Source: Burkholderiales bacterium (GTDB lineage: Bacteria > Pseudomonadota > Gammaproteobacteria > Burkholderiales > Burkholderiaceae_C). Taken from it: a DNA stretch of 40,866 bases. The stretch lies in assembly GCA_003241965.1 (NCBI GenBank), contig QBMB01000036.1, positions 1-40,866 on the forward strand. The letters are read 5' to 3'. The position numbers were made by a program, and so were the translations under genes. Shown here piece by piece: positions 22,346 to 30,768 of the stretch. The notes beneath the pieces were generated by a model. The model had not been told where the DNA came from. It made no database searches and saw only the letters and a program-made list of their open reading frames with translations. Within the stretch, counting starts at the first letter, position 1; each line of letters starts with the position of its first letter.

Positions 22346-22735
22346 ATGAGCGACATCATCGACGTCGAACCGGTCGACAAAGAACGGGCCCAGTCCCTCA
22401 AGACCATCGGCTGGGTGAGCTACATCCTGCACCTCATCGTGGCAGTTGGCGCCGTGTTGCCCGCCACCCAGCCCGGCGTGGCTTTGCTGATCGTGGCACT
22501 GGTGATCGATCTCGTGAAGAAGAGCGACGCCGAAGGCACCTGGCAAGCCAGCCATTTTTCCTGGCGCATCCGCACCGTGATCTGGGCCGCCGTTCTTTAC
22601 CTGGTGACCCTGCCGCTGTGGCTGCTGTTCTTCGTTCCCGGCTGGATCGCCTGGGGCCTCATCTCCATCTGGTTCCTTTACCGCATCGTCAAGGGCATGG
22701 TGCGCATGAACGCCAGCCAGCCCATGCCCGATTGA
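22346..22735 (+). CDS. Small membrane protein (DUF4870-like)
   Basis: The 129-residue protein begins with an acidic cytoplasmic stretch (MSDIIDVEPVDKERAQSLK) and has three hydrophobic segments, about 22-42, 46-58 and 73-112 (the last long enough for two passes). The tail is basic (YRIVKGMVRMN). The layout fits the DUF4870 family of small membrane proteins, whose function is unknown. GAAAGGA lies 7 bases before the ATG. It follows hisE by 12 bases and precedes the HIT gene by 22, so it is probably co-transcribed with hisIE. Confidence 0.75.
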   Translation: MSDIIDVEPVDKERAQSLKTIGWVSYILHLIVAVGAVLPATQPGVALLIVALVIDLVKKSDAEGTWQASHFSWRIRTVIWAAVLYLVTLPLWLLFFVPGWIAWGLISIWFLYRIVKGMVRMNASQPMPD

Positions 22736-22757
22736 ACCTGCAACGGCTGCACTCCAC

Positions 22758-23120
22758 ATGACCGCACACGACCCCAACTGCATTTTCTGCAAGATCATTG
22801 CTGGCCAGATTCCGTCGAAGAAGGTGTTTGAAGACGAAGACCTGTTCGCCTTCCACGACATCCATCCCTGGGCGCCCGTGCATTTCCTGCTGGTGCCCAA
22901 GCTGCACATCGCGTCCATGGCCCAGCTCGGGCCAGAACACGAGCGCTTGATGGGGCGGATGATGGTGCTGGCGCCGAAACTGGCCATGGAGCTGGGCTGC
23001 AACCCATATCCGGAGGGCGGTTTTCGCATGGTGTGCAACACCGGCACCGAGGGCGGGCAGGAAGTTCACCACCTGCATGTTCACGTGATGGGTGGTCCCA
23101 GACCCTGGTTGCGCGGCTGA
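22758..23120 (+). CDS. hinT: HIT-family purine nucleoside phosphoramidase
   Basis: HinT-type enzymes hydrolyse AMP-linked phosphoramidates. The 120-residue protein has the zinc-type CIFCKIIAG at the N-terminus, DIHPWAPVHFLLVPKLHI in the middle, and the catalytic histidine triad HHLHVHVMGG near the end. Length and motifs match HinT. It is the last gene before tatA in the same direction. The 119-base gap before tatA may hold a promoter, but no convincing -35/-10 pair with normal spacing was found. Confidence 0.92.
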   Translation: MTAHDPNCIFCKIIAGQIPSKKVFEDEDLFAFHDIHPWAPVHFLLVPKLHIASMAQLGPEHERLMGRMMVLAPKLAMELGCNPYPEGGFRMVCNTGTEGGQEVHHLHVHVMGGPRPWLRG

Positions 23121-23239
23121 TCTTTCCCGGCCCTTGTCGCTGGCGCTGGAATTGCTTGCTCGCCGGGCTTGAACTACTGCACGGGCTTAGAATCCCACCC
23201 ACAGCGCACTGCGCCACACCTCAATATCTGGAGTAAACC

Positions 23240-23482
23240 ATGGGTTCGTTTTCTATCTGGCATTGGCTGATCGTGCTGCTCATCGTTGTGATGGTCTTCG
23301 GCACCAAAAAGCTCAAGAACATTGGCTCCGACCTGGGCGGCGCCGTCAAAGGCTTCAAGGACGGCATCAAGGAAGGCGGCCAGAACCCCGCTGATTCGAA
23401 TGCTCCGCCCGCAGGCCAGGTGACCCAGGAAACCCGCGCCGACAAAAACGCCATCGACGTCGAAGCCAAGCAAAAAAGCTGA
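23240..23482 (+). CDS. tatA: Twin-arginine translocase subunit TatA
   Basis: TatA subunits assemble into the pore that passes folded proteins through the inner membrane. The 80-residue protein has the short N-terminal membrane helix ([17 protein letters not shown]), the hinge motif FGTKKL, then an amphipathic helix ([19 protein letters not shown]) and a polar tail. GGAG at 23229-23232 is the ribosome-binding site. It is followed by tatB and tatC in the usual order. Confidence 0.95.
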   Translation: MGSFSIWHWLIVLLIVVMVFGTKKLKNIGSDLGGAVKGFKDGIKEGGQNPADSNAPPAGQVTQETRADKNAIDVEAKQKS

Positions 23483-23576
23483 TCTCTCCCGAGCGCTGCG
23501 GTGACCACCATCGCTGCCCGAGCGCCCACCTCCAGGCTCTTCCAGAGCCAGAACTCGCCCGCAGGATGGCCGACAC

Positions 23577-24068
23577 ATGATTGATTTGGGCATTTCCAAA
23601 CTCGCCCTCATCGGGGCTGTGGCGCTGATCGTCATTGGCCCCGAAAAGCTGCCGCGTGTGGCGCGCACGGTGGGTGCCTTGCTCGGCAAGGCGCAGCGGT
23701 ATGTGGCCGACGTGAAGTCCGAGGTCAGCCGTTCCATGGAGCTCGAAGAGCTCAAGAAAATGAAGGACTCGATGACCAGCGCTGCGCGCGACGTCGAACA
23801 ATCGGTCCAGAGTGGCGCCACCGACTTCGAGAAATCGTGGTCCGACGCCACCGCCGGGTTGGACGGCAGCAGCACGTCGTACGGCTCCAGCGACACCCTG
23901 GGCTCGCTCGAGCCCCCCGTTTACAAACACCCCAAAAAGAACTGGCGGCTCAAGCAGAAAGCCATGCCCCAGTGGTACAAGGCCCGCACCGGGGTGCGCA
24001 CACGCACCCAATCCGGCGCGGCCCGTGTGGCCCGTTTCCGGCCACGCTCCTCTTCCGCCCCCCGCTGA
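23577..24068 (+). CDS. tatB: Twin-arginine translocase subunit TatB
   Basis: TatB forms the signal-peptide receptor with TatC. The 163-residue protein starts [33 protein letters not shown], with the membrane helix and the conserved GPEKLP hinge. A long amphipathic helix (about 25-90) follows. The tail is Ser-rich and ends in a basic segment ([20 protein letters not shown]). Its stop overlaps the tatC start (TGATG), so the two are translationally coupled. Confidence 0.95.
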   Translation: MIDLGISKLALIGAVALIVIGPEKLPRVARTVGALLGKAQRYVADVKSEVSRSMELEELKKMKDSMTSAARDVEQSVQSGATDFEKSWSDATAGLDGSSTSYGSSDTLGSLEPPVYKHPKKNWRLKQKAMPQWYKARTGVRTRTQSGAARVARFRPRSSSAPR

Positions 24069-24865
24069 TGTCCGACACCGAAAAAACCACCGACGAACTC
24101 GCCGGTTCAGAACAACCGTTCGTGCAGCACCTGATGGAGCTGCGGGACCGGTTGCTTTACGGCGTGATCGGGCTGGCGATCTGCATGGCCCTGCTGGCTT
24201 TCTGGCCTGGCCCCAGCGGGTTGATCGACCTGATCGCGGTGCCGATCCGCGCGCACATGCCGCCCGACGCCAAGCTGATCGCCGTGGGCGTGTTCTCGCC
24301 TTTCTTCGTGCCCATCAAGGTGCTGGCCATGGCGGCACTGCTGCTGTCGTTGCCGTGGTGGATGTACCAGGTGTGGGCCTTCGTGGCGCCCGGCCTCTAC
24401 AACCATGAAAAACGTTTTGCCGTTCCCCTGATCGTGCTGGGCAGCCTGCTGGCCTATGTCGGTATCGGCTTCGTGCAGTTCTTCGTGCTGGACAAGATGT
24501 TCGGCTTCATCCAGAAGTTCACACCGGCCAGTGTGGCGGCCACGCCCGACATTGCGTCTTATGTGGAGGCCATCCTCTCGCTCTACCTCGCCTTCGGTCT
24601 GGCCTTCCAGGTTCCCATCGTGGTGGTGTTGCTGGTGAAGATGAATCTGGTGACGGTGCAGAAGCTCAAGGAGTTCCGCGGGTACTTCATCGTGGTCGCG
24701 TTTGTGATTGCCGCGGTGGTCACGCCGCCCGACGTGATTTCGCAGCTCGCGCTGGCGGTGCCCATGTGCATCCTCTACGAAGTCGGCATCTGGGGCGCGC
24801 AGTGGTTCATCAAGGCTGCTGCACCGACGGAAGCCGAAACCGCCGAGAAGGAATCGGCTTCCTGA
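24068..24865 (+). CDS. tatC: Twin-arginine translocase subunit TatC
   Basis: TatC recognises the twin-arginine signal. The 265-residue protein has the N-terminal signature FVQHLMELRDRLLYG, six membrane segments, and the conserved PIKVLAMAALLLSLPWWMYQVW region after the first periplasmic loop. The C-terminus is acidic (EAETAEKESAS). The ATG at 24068 overlaps the tatB stop; a longer frame from 23837 lies over tatB and was rejected. The protease gene on the other strand ends 6 bases beyond its stop. Confidence 0.96.
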   Translation: MSDTEKTTDELAGSEQPFVQHLMELRDRLLYGVIGLAICMALLAFWPGPSGLIDLIAVPIRAHMPPDAKLIAVGVFSPFFVPIKVLAMAALLLSLPWWMYQVWAFVAPGLYNHEKRFAVPLIVLGSLLAYVGIGFVQFFVLDKMFGFIQKFTPASVAATPDIASYVEAILSLYLAFGLAFQVPIVVVLLVKMNLVTVQKLKEFRGYFIVVAFVIAAVVTPPDVISQLALAVPMCILYEVGIWGAQWFIKAAAPTEAETAEKESAS

Positions 24866-24871
24866 CCGGTT

Positions 24872-26029
24872 TCAGCGCATTGAGGCTTGGCGCGCGACAT
24901 TGCGCTTGCCCGGCGTCACATTGACCTGCAGTTTCGCGTCACGACGCGTGACATCAAGTGGAGAGGCGGCGCCGGGCGCCAACGCCGCCACAGCCGACAA
25001 GAGCTGAGGCACCGTGGTCACGGGTTTTCCTGCCACGGCCGTGATCACATCACCCGGGCGAATGCCGGCCTGAGCAGCAGGCCCGTTTTGCAACACCCCC
25101 GTGATCACCACCCCCGATCCTGGCTGCAGGCCGAAACTCTCTGCGAGTTCGGGTGTGAGTTCTTGCGGTTCAACACCGATCCAGCCGCGCGTGACCTGCC
25201 CGTCGCGCACGATGGAGTCAAGGACATTGCGTGCCGTGGAGGTGGGAATGGCGAAGCCGATGCCCATGGAGCCGCCCGAGCGCGAATAAATGGCGGTGTT
25301 GATCCCCATCAGATTTCCATTGATGTCCACCAGCGCCCCACCGGAATTTCCTGGGTTGATCGCTGCGTCGGTCTGGATGAAGTTCTCGAAGGTGTTGATG
25401 CCGAGTTGGGTGCGGCCCAATGCACTCACGATGCCGCTGGTCACGGTCTGGCCGACGCCAAACGGGTTGCCGATGGCCAGCACCTGATCACCGATTTCCA
25501 GCGCATCGGAGTTGCCCAGCGTGATCACGGGCAGGTCGGCGAGTTCGATCTTCAGGATGGCCAGATCGGTTTCCGGGTCGGTGCCAATGACCTTGGCCAC
25601 ACTTTTGCGCCCGTCGTTGAGGATCACCTCGATCTCGTCGGCCTCTTCGATCACGTGGTTGTTGGTCAGCACGTAGCCCGCTGGGCTCACGATCACGCCC
25701 GAGCCCAGGCCCGTTTGCGGCTGGCTTTGGCCCTGATCACCGAAGAAGAAACGGAACCACGGGTCTGCGCTTTGTGGCGCGTTCACGGCCGCCTTGCTGG
25801 TGTTGATGCTCACCACCGCTGGTGACGCAGCACGCGCCGCACTGCGAAAGCTGCCCGTGCCGTCCACCGACGCGGGCGCCGCGCCGAGGGAAGGCGCCTC
25901 CAGCACGGGTACCACCGAGGCCACCGAGGAAGAGCGCCCCAGCCATTGCGGCTGCAGGGTGGCCACCACGAACAGGGCAGCGACCAGCACGGTGACGGTT
26001 TGCGCAAACAGGAGCCAGAGTCGTTTCAT
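24872..26029 (-). CDS. DegS-like membrane-anchored trypsin-type protease with one PDZ domain
   Basis: The protein has 385 residues. The N-terminal hydrophobic stretch (about 4-24, LWLLFAQTVTVLVAALFVV) is not followed by a clear cleavage site, so it is probably an anchor. The protease domain has the triad H125 (LTNNHVIEEA), D155 (PETDLAILK) and S229 (INPGNSGGALVD). One PDZ domain (about 285-370, with GVVITGVLQNGPAAQAGIRPGDVI) follows. An anchor plus a single PDZ domain is the DegS layout; DegP and DegQ have two PDZ domains and a cleaved signal. DegS cuts the anti-sigma factor RseA in enterobacteria; whether this protein does is not shown. The family's usual start was chosen; the frame is open a further 88 codons upstream without similarity. 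Confidence 0.88.
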   Translation of the reverse strand: MKRLWLLFAQTVTVLVAALFVVATLQPQWLGRSSSVASVVPVLEAPSLGAAPASVDGTGSFRSAARAASPAVVSINTSKAAVNAPQSADPWFRFFFGDQGQSQPQTGLGSGVIVSPAGYVLTNNHVIEEADEIEVILNDGRKSVAKVIGTDPETDLAILKIELADLPVITLGNSDALEIGDQVLAIGNPFGVGQTVTSGIVSALGRTQLGINTFENFIQTDAAINPGNSGGALVDINGNLMGINTAIYSRSGGSMGIGFAIPTSTARNVLDSIVRDGQVTRGWIGVEPQELTPELAESFGLQPGSGVVITGVLQNGPAAQAGIRPGDVITAVAGKPVTTVPQLLSAVAALAPGAASPLDVTRRDAKLQVNVTPGKRNVARQASMR

Positions 26030-26204
26030 GAGAGAGGGGTAGGTCGTTGGGTGTGCAGCGTGTCCGTCTGACACGGCTGTCGGTTGGTGGCTCCATTGTC
26101 CCGCAAATGGGCACTGGCACATGCGTTCAAGGCGCCGGGCATGGCGCCCACCCGATGTCAAAATGGGTGGCTGCCTTGGCTTTTGCTGGAACCCGAACCC
26201 ACCC

Positions 26205-26990
26205 ATGACGACCGAGCCCTCCCTGCCATCTGTGGTCTCCCGACGCGCCCTGACCCAGGCGCTGGACCAACTGCTCCAGCCCGCCCTCTTCAAGGACTAC
26301 GGCCCGAATGGACTGCAAGTGGAAGGGCGTGCCGAAGTGCGAAAACTGGTCAGTGGTGTGACGGCCAGCCGGGCGCTCATCGACGCCGCCATTGCCGAAG
26401 GGGCCGACGCCATCCTGGTGCACCACGGCCTGTTCTGGCGCGGGCAGGACGGTTGTGTGACCGGCTGGATGAAGCAGCGCCTGTCCCGCCTGCTCGCCAA
26501 CGACATCAATCTGCTGGCCTACCACCTGCCGCTGGACGCCCACGAGGCGCTGGGCAACAACGCCCAGCTGGCACGCCGGCTGGGGGTGGCGCTGTACACC
26601 GATGCGCGTGGCCGCTTTGGCGATCAGGCCCTGGGCTTCATGGGTCACAGGCCGTCGGCGTCGGCCGCCGAGCTTGCCGACCATGTGGCCGCGCAACTGG
26701 GTCGGTCCGTCACGCTGGTGGCCGAACCCGATCGTCCGGTGCAGCACGTGGCCCTGTGCACGGGGGGCGCGCAAGGCTACTTTGAAGCCGCCATTGCTGC
26801 CGGGGCTGACGTGTTCATCACCGGAGAAATCTCCGAGCCGCAGGCGCACTACGCGCGCGAGTGCGGCGTGGCCTACATCGCTTGTGGCCACCATGCGTCG
26901 GAGCGCTACGGCGCACCTGCGGTGGGCGCGCATGTGGCTGCCGAGCTGGGGCTGGAGCATGTATTCATCGACATCGACAACCCGGCTTGA
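26205..26990 (+). CDS. Nif3-like dinuclear metal centre protein
   Basis: The 261-residue protein belongs to the Nif3/YbgI family (DUF34), which binds two metal ions; some members act as GTP cyclohydrolase-like hydrolases, but the main role is unsettled. Metal ligands are visible in ILVHHGLFWRG (about residue 66) and, near the C-terminus, in IACGHHASERYG. KDYGPNGLQVEG near the start and FITGEISEPQAHYA are family blocks. The ATG at 26205 begins MTTEPSLPSVVSRR; the open frame extends further upstream without similarity. A -10-like CAAAAT (26159-26164) and the inverted GGCGCC pair (26131-26148) lie upstream. pdxA follows after 6 bases. Confidence 0.88.
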   Translation: MTTEPSLPSVVSRRALTQALDQLLQPALFKDYGPNGLQVEGRAEVRKLVSGVTASRALIDAAIAEGADAILVHHGLFWRGQDGCVTGWMKQRLSRLLANDINLLAYHLPLDAHEALGNNAQLARRLGVALYTDARGRFGDQALGFMGHRPSASAAELADHVAAQLGRSVTLVAEPDRPVQHVALCTGGAQGYFEAAIAAGADVFITGEISEPQAHYARECGVAYIACGHHASERYGAPAVGAHVAAELGLEHVFIDIDNPA

Positions 26991-26996
26991 GTCCTG

Positions 26997-28013
26997 ATGA
27001 ACCCGATTGTCTTGACCATGGGCGACCCGGCCGGCATCGGCCCTGAAATCATCGCCAAAGCCTTCTGCGAGCGGCCCGAACTGCTGCGGCAGATCGTGGT
27101 GGCCGGTGACGCGTTGACCCTCTCCAGGGCAGCTAGGAGGGTCGCGGCCGGATCGCCTCCCTTGATCGTGGCCGAGATCGCCGACCTCGCGGACCTGGCG
27201 GCTGTGCCGCCGGGCTGCATGGCGGTGGTGCAAGCCTGCCGCCTCGCGCAGCCGGTGGAGATGGGGCAGGTCAGTGCGCACGCCGGTCGCGCCGCCGCCG
27301 ATTGCATTGAATGGGCGGCGAAGGCCGCGCTGCAGGGGGGCGCGCGTGCCGTGGTGACGGCGCCCATCCACAAGGAGGCCCTGGCCGCCGCCGGCGTTGA
27401 GCATCCCGGCCACACCGAACTGCTGCAGGCGCTGAGCGCTGAGCACCTGGGAGTGCCGGTGGTGGCACTGCCTGTGCGCATGATGTTGAGCTGTCCGGGT
27501 CTGAGCACGGTGCTGGTGAGCATCCACATGTCGCTCAGGCAGGCGCTGGACGCCGTCACCACCGAGCAGGTGCTGCAGACCATCCGCATCACCCATGCGC
27601 ACTTTCAACGCATGGGTCTGGTGCAGCCGCGCATCGCCGTGGCGGGACTGAACCCGCACGCCGGAGAGGGCGGGCTGTTCGGGCTGGAAGACCGGGACGC
27701 CATCGCACCGGCCATCGAACGCGCGCGCCAGGAAGGCATGGACGCCAGTGGCCCACACGCACCAGACACCGTGTTCATGCGCGCGCTGCAAGGCAGCTTT
27801 GACGTGGTGGTGGCCATGTACCACGACCAGGGATTGATCCCGGTCAAGTTGCTCGGTCTGGACGATGGTGTGAACACCACGCTGGGCCTGCCCTTCATGC
27901 GCACCAGTCCCGATCACGGCACCGCCTTCGACATCGCGGGCACGGGGCGGGCCAGCGCCAGCAGCCTGCTGGCTGCCATCGACGCAGCGCTGGCCGCGAC
28001 CGTTACTTCCTGA
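26997..28013 (+). CDS. pdxA: 4-hydroxythreonine-4-phosphate dehydrogenase
   Basis: PdxA oxidises 4-phosphohydroxy-L-threonine in the DXP-dependent pathway to pyridoxal phosphate. The 338-residue protein starts [19 protein letters not shown]. The substrate-site histidine is H139 in PGHTELLQ, and the metal histidines are H177 (SIHMSL), H221 (NPHAGEGG) and H276 ([10 protein letters not shown]), spaced as in the E. coli enzyme. It is in one run with the Nif3-family gene. Its last 11 bases overlap the 3' end of mscL on the other strand. Confidence 0.96.
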   Translation: MNPIVLTMGDPAGIGPEIIAKAFCERPELLRQIVVAGDALTLSRAARRVAAGSPPLIVAEIADLADLAAVPPGCMAVVQACRLAQPVEMGQVSAHAGRAAADCIEWAAKAALQGGARAVVTAPIHKEALAAAGVEHPGHTELLQALSAEHLGVPVVALPVRMMLSCPGLSTVLVSIHMSLRQALDAVTTEQVLQTIRITHAHFQRMGLVQPRIAVAGLNPHAGEGGLFGLEDRDAIAPAIERARQEGMDASGPHAPDTVFMRALQGSFDVVVAMYHDQGLIPVKLLGLDDGVNTTLGLPFMRTSPDHGTAFDIAGTGRASASSLLAAIDAALAATVTS

Positions 28014-28431
28014 GGCTGTCGCGGATCTCGCGCAACAACACCACGTCTTCGGGTGTGGCCACCGGCGCAGGCGGTGCAGCCGGCGTCTCACGCTTGAGCC
28101 GGTTGACCTGCTTGACCATCATGAAGATGATGAACGCGAGGATGGTGAAATTGATGGCCACGGTGATGAAATTGCCATAGGCCAGCGTGGGAACACCCGC
28201 GGCCTTGAGCGCCGCCAGCGTGGGAGCGGTACCTTCGGGCACCCTGCCGAGCGCCACATACAGGTTGGTGAAGTCCAGGTTGCCGAAGATCGAGCCCACG
28301 ATGGGCATGATGATGTCGTCCACCATCGAGGTCACGATCTTGCCGAACGCGCCACCAATGATCACGCCCACGGCCAGATCGATCACGTTGCCCTTGACGG
28401 CAAATTCCTTGAATTCCTGCATCACGCTCAT
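28003..28431 (-). CDS. mscL: Large-conductance mechanosensitive channel
   Basis: MscL opens under membrane tension to release solutes during osmotic downshock. The 142-residue protein starts [22 protein letters not shown], with the conserved first helix ([24 protein letters not shown]), a periplasmic loop (about 45-75), a second helix ([20 protein letters not shown]) and the C-terminal bundle ([16 protein letters not shown]). GAGGGA before the ATG is the ribosome-binding site. A longer open frame to 28692 was rejected because it reaches the petA promoter region without similarity. The gene overlaps pdxA tail to tail by 11 bases. Confidence 0.95.
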   Translation of the reverse strand: MSVMQEFKEFAVKGNVIDLAVGVIIGGAFGKIVTSMVDDIIMPIVGSIFGNLDFTNLYVALGRVPEGTAPTLAALKAAGVPTLAYGNFITVAINFTILAFIIFMMVKQVNRLKRETPAAPPAPVATPEDVVLLREIRDSLRK

Positions 28432-28679
28432 GGTGTTTCCCTCGTTTTGTGGTGGTTGTGAATGGCCATCGTCGCGATGGACGGATGGGCGAAATCGATT
28501 CTCACACAAGGGGTGGACCCAGCGCGACACCTGCGTGCGCAAGCGGGCTCTGTCGCCTGCGTTCATGTCCTCAATAGCCCAGTCGCGTACCCCGGCAAGC
28601 GGGGTTGGACACTGCTTGCTCCAGTACAATGCCGGGTTGTCCCTGATGTACCGAACCGAAGTCTCATTGAAAGAGTTCC
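28432..28679 (+). promoter_or_regulatory. Divergent mscL-petA spacer with a candidate petA -10 box
   Basis: This 248-base gap holds no supported gene. CAGTACAAT contains a good -10 hexamer (TACAAT, 28625-28630), about 50 bases before the petA ATG. TTGGAC (28605-28610) is a -35-like box but is only 14 bases away, shorter than the usual 16-18. Promoter identity is therefore uncertain. A region of similar length upstream must also carry the mscL promoter on the other strand. Confidence 0.4.
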
Positions 28680-29288
28680 ATGAGTGAAGCAACCGTCAAT
28701 GCGCCTGCCAACAGCAGCCGCCGTACCTGGCTGATTACGTCCTGCGCCATGGGTGGTGTGGGCGCAGCCGCCGTCGCCGTGCCCTTTGTGAGCACATTTC
28801 AGCCATCCGAGCGTGCCAAAGCCGCCGGTGCTGCGGTGGAAGTGGATATCTCGGGCATTCAGCCGGGCGAGAAGATCGTGGTCGAGTGGCGCGGCAAACC
28901 TGTGTGGATCATGCGCCGCACGCCCGAGCAACTGGCAGAACTCGACAAGCTGGGAGGCCAACTGGCCGATCCCGAATCGGCCCGCACCGCAGTGCCCACA
29001 CCTGCGTACGCCAAGAACCACCACCGCTCCATCAAGCCGGAGCTTCTGGTGACCGTGGGCATCTGCACCCACCTGGGTTGCTCGCCCGGTGATCGGCTCA
29101 CACCCGGCCCCCAGCCCTCGCTGCCCGACGACTGGCAAGGCGGCTTCCTGTGTGCTTGCCATGGTTCCACCTTCGATCTGGCGGGCCGCGTTTTCAAGAA
29201 CAAGCCCGCCCCCGACAACCTCGAAGTGCCGCCGCACCACTACATCTCCGACACCAGGCTGTTGGTCGGCGAAGACAAGCAGGCCTGA
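28680..29288 (+). CDS. petA: Ubiquinol-cytochrome c reductase, Rieske iron-sulfur subunit
   Basis: The Rieske protein takes the first electron from ubiquinol in the cytochrome bc1 complex. The 202-residue protein has a twin-arginine signal anchor ([20 protein letters not shown]), so it is exported folded by Tat and stays anchored. The 2Fe-2S ligands are C129 and H131 (CTHLGC) and C158 and H161 (CACHGS); C134 and C160 form the usual disulfide. The box 2 residue after the first cysteine is Ala where Pro is commoner. petB follows after 47 bases. Confidence 0.97.
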   Translation: MSEATVNAPANSSRRTWLITSCAMGGVGAAAVAVPFVSTFQPSERAKAAGAAVEVDISGIQPGEKIVVEWRGKPVWIMRRTPEQLAELDKLGGQLADPESARTAVPTPAYAKNHHRSIKPELLVTVGICTHLGCSPGDRLTPGPQPSLPDDWQGGFLCACHGSTFDLAGRVFKNKPAPDNLEVPPHHYISDTRLLVGEDKQA

Positions 29289-29335
29289 GCCACAGCGTTC
29301 CCAGCGATATAGACAACGCCACACAGAGGCAACCC

Positions 29336-30736
29336 ATGGCTGAATTCAAAGAAGTTTCCCCCACTGCGCCGATCGGTGTGAAAGCGCTGAACTGGGTCGA
29401 CAACCGGTTCCCGCTCTCCAAGCTCTACAACGAGCATCTGGCCGAGTACTACGCACCCAAGAACTTCAACTTCTGGTATTTCTTCGGCTCGCTGGCACTG
29501 CTGGTGCTCGTGATCCAGATCGTCACCGGCATCTTCCTGGTGATGCATTACAAGCCCGACGCCGCGCTGGCGTTTGCCTCGGTCGAGTACATCATGCGGG
29601 ATGTGCCCTGGGGTTGGCTGATCCGCTACATGCACTCCACCGGCGCCTCGGCGTTCTTCGTGGTGGTCTACATGCACATGTTCCGTGGCCTGATCTACGG
29701 CAGCTACCGCAAGCCGCGTGAGCTTGTATGGGTGTTCGGTTGCGCCATCTTCCTGTGCCTGATGGCCGAGGCCTTCATGGGCTACCTGCTGCCTTGGGGC
29801 CAGATGTCCTACTGGGGCGCGCAGGTCATCGTGAACCTGTTTGCTGCCATTCCGTTCGTGGGCCCCGACCTGGCGCTGCTGATCCGCGGTGATTTTGTGG
29901 TCGGTGACGCCACGCTGAACCGTTTCTTCAGCTTCCACGTGATTGCCGTGCCATTGGTCCTGCTGGGCTTGGTGGTCGCGCACATCATCGCCCTGCACGA
30001 GGTGGGCTCCAACAACCCGGATGGTGTGGAGATCAAGGCGAAAAAGGATGCCAAGGGCATCCCGCTGGACGGCATTCCATTCCATCCCTACTACACCGTG
30101 CACGACGTGCTCGGCGTGTCCGTGTTCCTCATGATCTTCTCGGCGATCATCTTCTTCGCACCGGAGTTCGGCGGCTACTTCCTTGAGTACAACAACTTCA
30201 TTCCGGCCGATCCGCTGGTCACACCCCTGCACATAGCACCGGTGTGGTACTTCACGCCCTTCTATTCGATGTTGCGCGCCATCACCAGCGAGATGATGTA
30301 CGCACTGATCGCCTGCGTGTTGCTCGGTGCCGTGCTGGGTGTCGTCAAAACTAAGCTCGCGTCGATCTTCAAAGCAGCCGTGGTGGGTGGCGCTGTTGTG
30401 CTGGTGGCTCTCATGCTGGCCATCGATGCCAAGTTCTGGGGTGTGGTGGCCATGGGTGGCGCCGTCATCATCCTGTTCTTCCTGCCCTGGCTGGACCACA
30501 GCCCGGTCAAGTCGATCCGTTACCGCCCGACCTGGAACAAATACCTCTACGGCGTCTTTGTCATCAACTTCTTTGTCCTGGGTTACCTGGGTGTGTTGCC
30601 ACCATCGCCCATCGGCGAGCGCGTGTCGCAAGTTGGCACCTTGTTCTACTTCGGCTTCTTCCTGCTGATGCCCTGGTGGAGCCGGCTGGGCGAATTCAAG
30701 CCCGTGCCCGACCGCGTCACCTTCCAGCCCCACTGA
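29336..30736 (+). CDS. petB: Ubiquinol-cytochrome c reductase, cytochrome b
   Basis: Cytochrome b carries both quinone sites and two b hemes. The 466-residue protein has eight or more membrane helices and a C-terminal extension with further hydrophobic segments. Heme ligands are H100 and H114 in the second helix, and H201 and H216 in the fourth; the second pair is spaced by 15, one more than in mitochondrial cytochrome b. The Qo motif is P302-V-W-Y305 rather than PEWY, a variant known from beta- and gammaproteobacteria. The ATG at 29336 begins MAEFKEVSPTAPIG; the longer frame overlaps petA. petC follows after 32 bases. Confidence 0.96.
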   Translation: MAEFKEVSPTAPIGVKALNWVDNRFPLSKLYNEHLAEYYAPKNFNFWYFFGSLALLVLVIQIVTGIFLVMHYKPDAALAFASVEYIMRDVPWGWLIRYMHSTGASAFFVVVYMHMFRGLIYGSYRKPRELVWVFGCAIFLCLMAEAFMGYLLPWGQMSYWGAQVIVNLFAAIPFVGPDLALLIRGDFVVGDATLNRFFSFHVIAVPLVLLGLVVAHIIALHEVGSNNPDGVEIKAKKDAKGIPLDGIPFHPYYTVHDVLGVSVFLMIFSAIIFFAPEFGGYFLEYNNFIPADPLVTPLHIAPVWYFTPFYSMLRAITSEMMYALIACVLLGAVLGVVKTKLASIFKAAVVGGAVVLVALMLAIDAKFWGVVAMGGAVIILFFLPWLDHSPVKSIRYRPTWNKYLYGVFVINFFVLGYLGVLPPSPIGERVSQVGTLFYFGFFLLMPWWSRLGEFKPVPDRVTFQPH

Positions 30737-30768
30737 ACCCCGAAGAGCCAATTCAGAGAGTCAAGCAA

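Noticed and set aside
23169-23193. Possible tatA promoter TTGAAC / TAGAAT
   Set aside because: The boxes are only 13 bases apart, too close for a normal sigma70 promoter.
23837-24067. Upstream extension of the tatC frame over tatB
   Set aside because: TatC similarity begins at MSDTEK (24068), which overlaps the tatB stop in the usual way.
26127-28091. 654-codon minus-strand frame across the Nif3-family gene and pdxA
   Set aside because: It spans two clear genes and their junction and has no recognisable motif.
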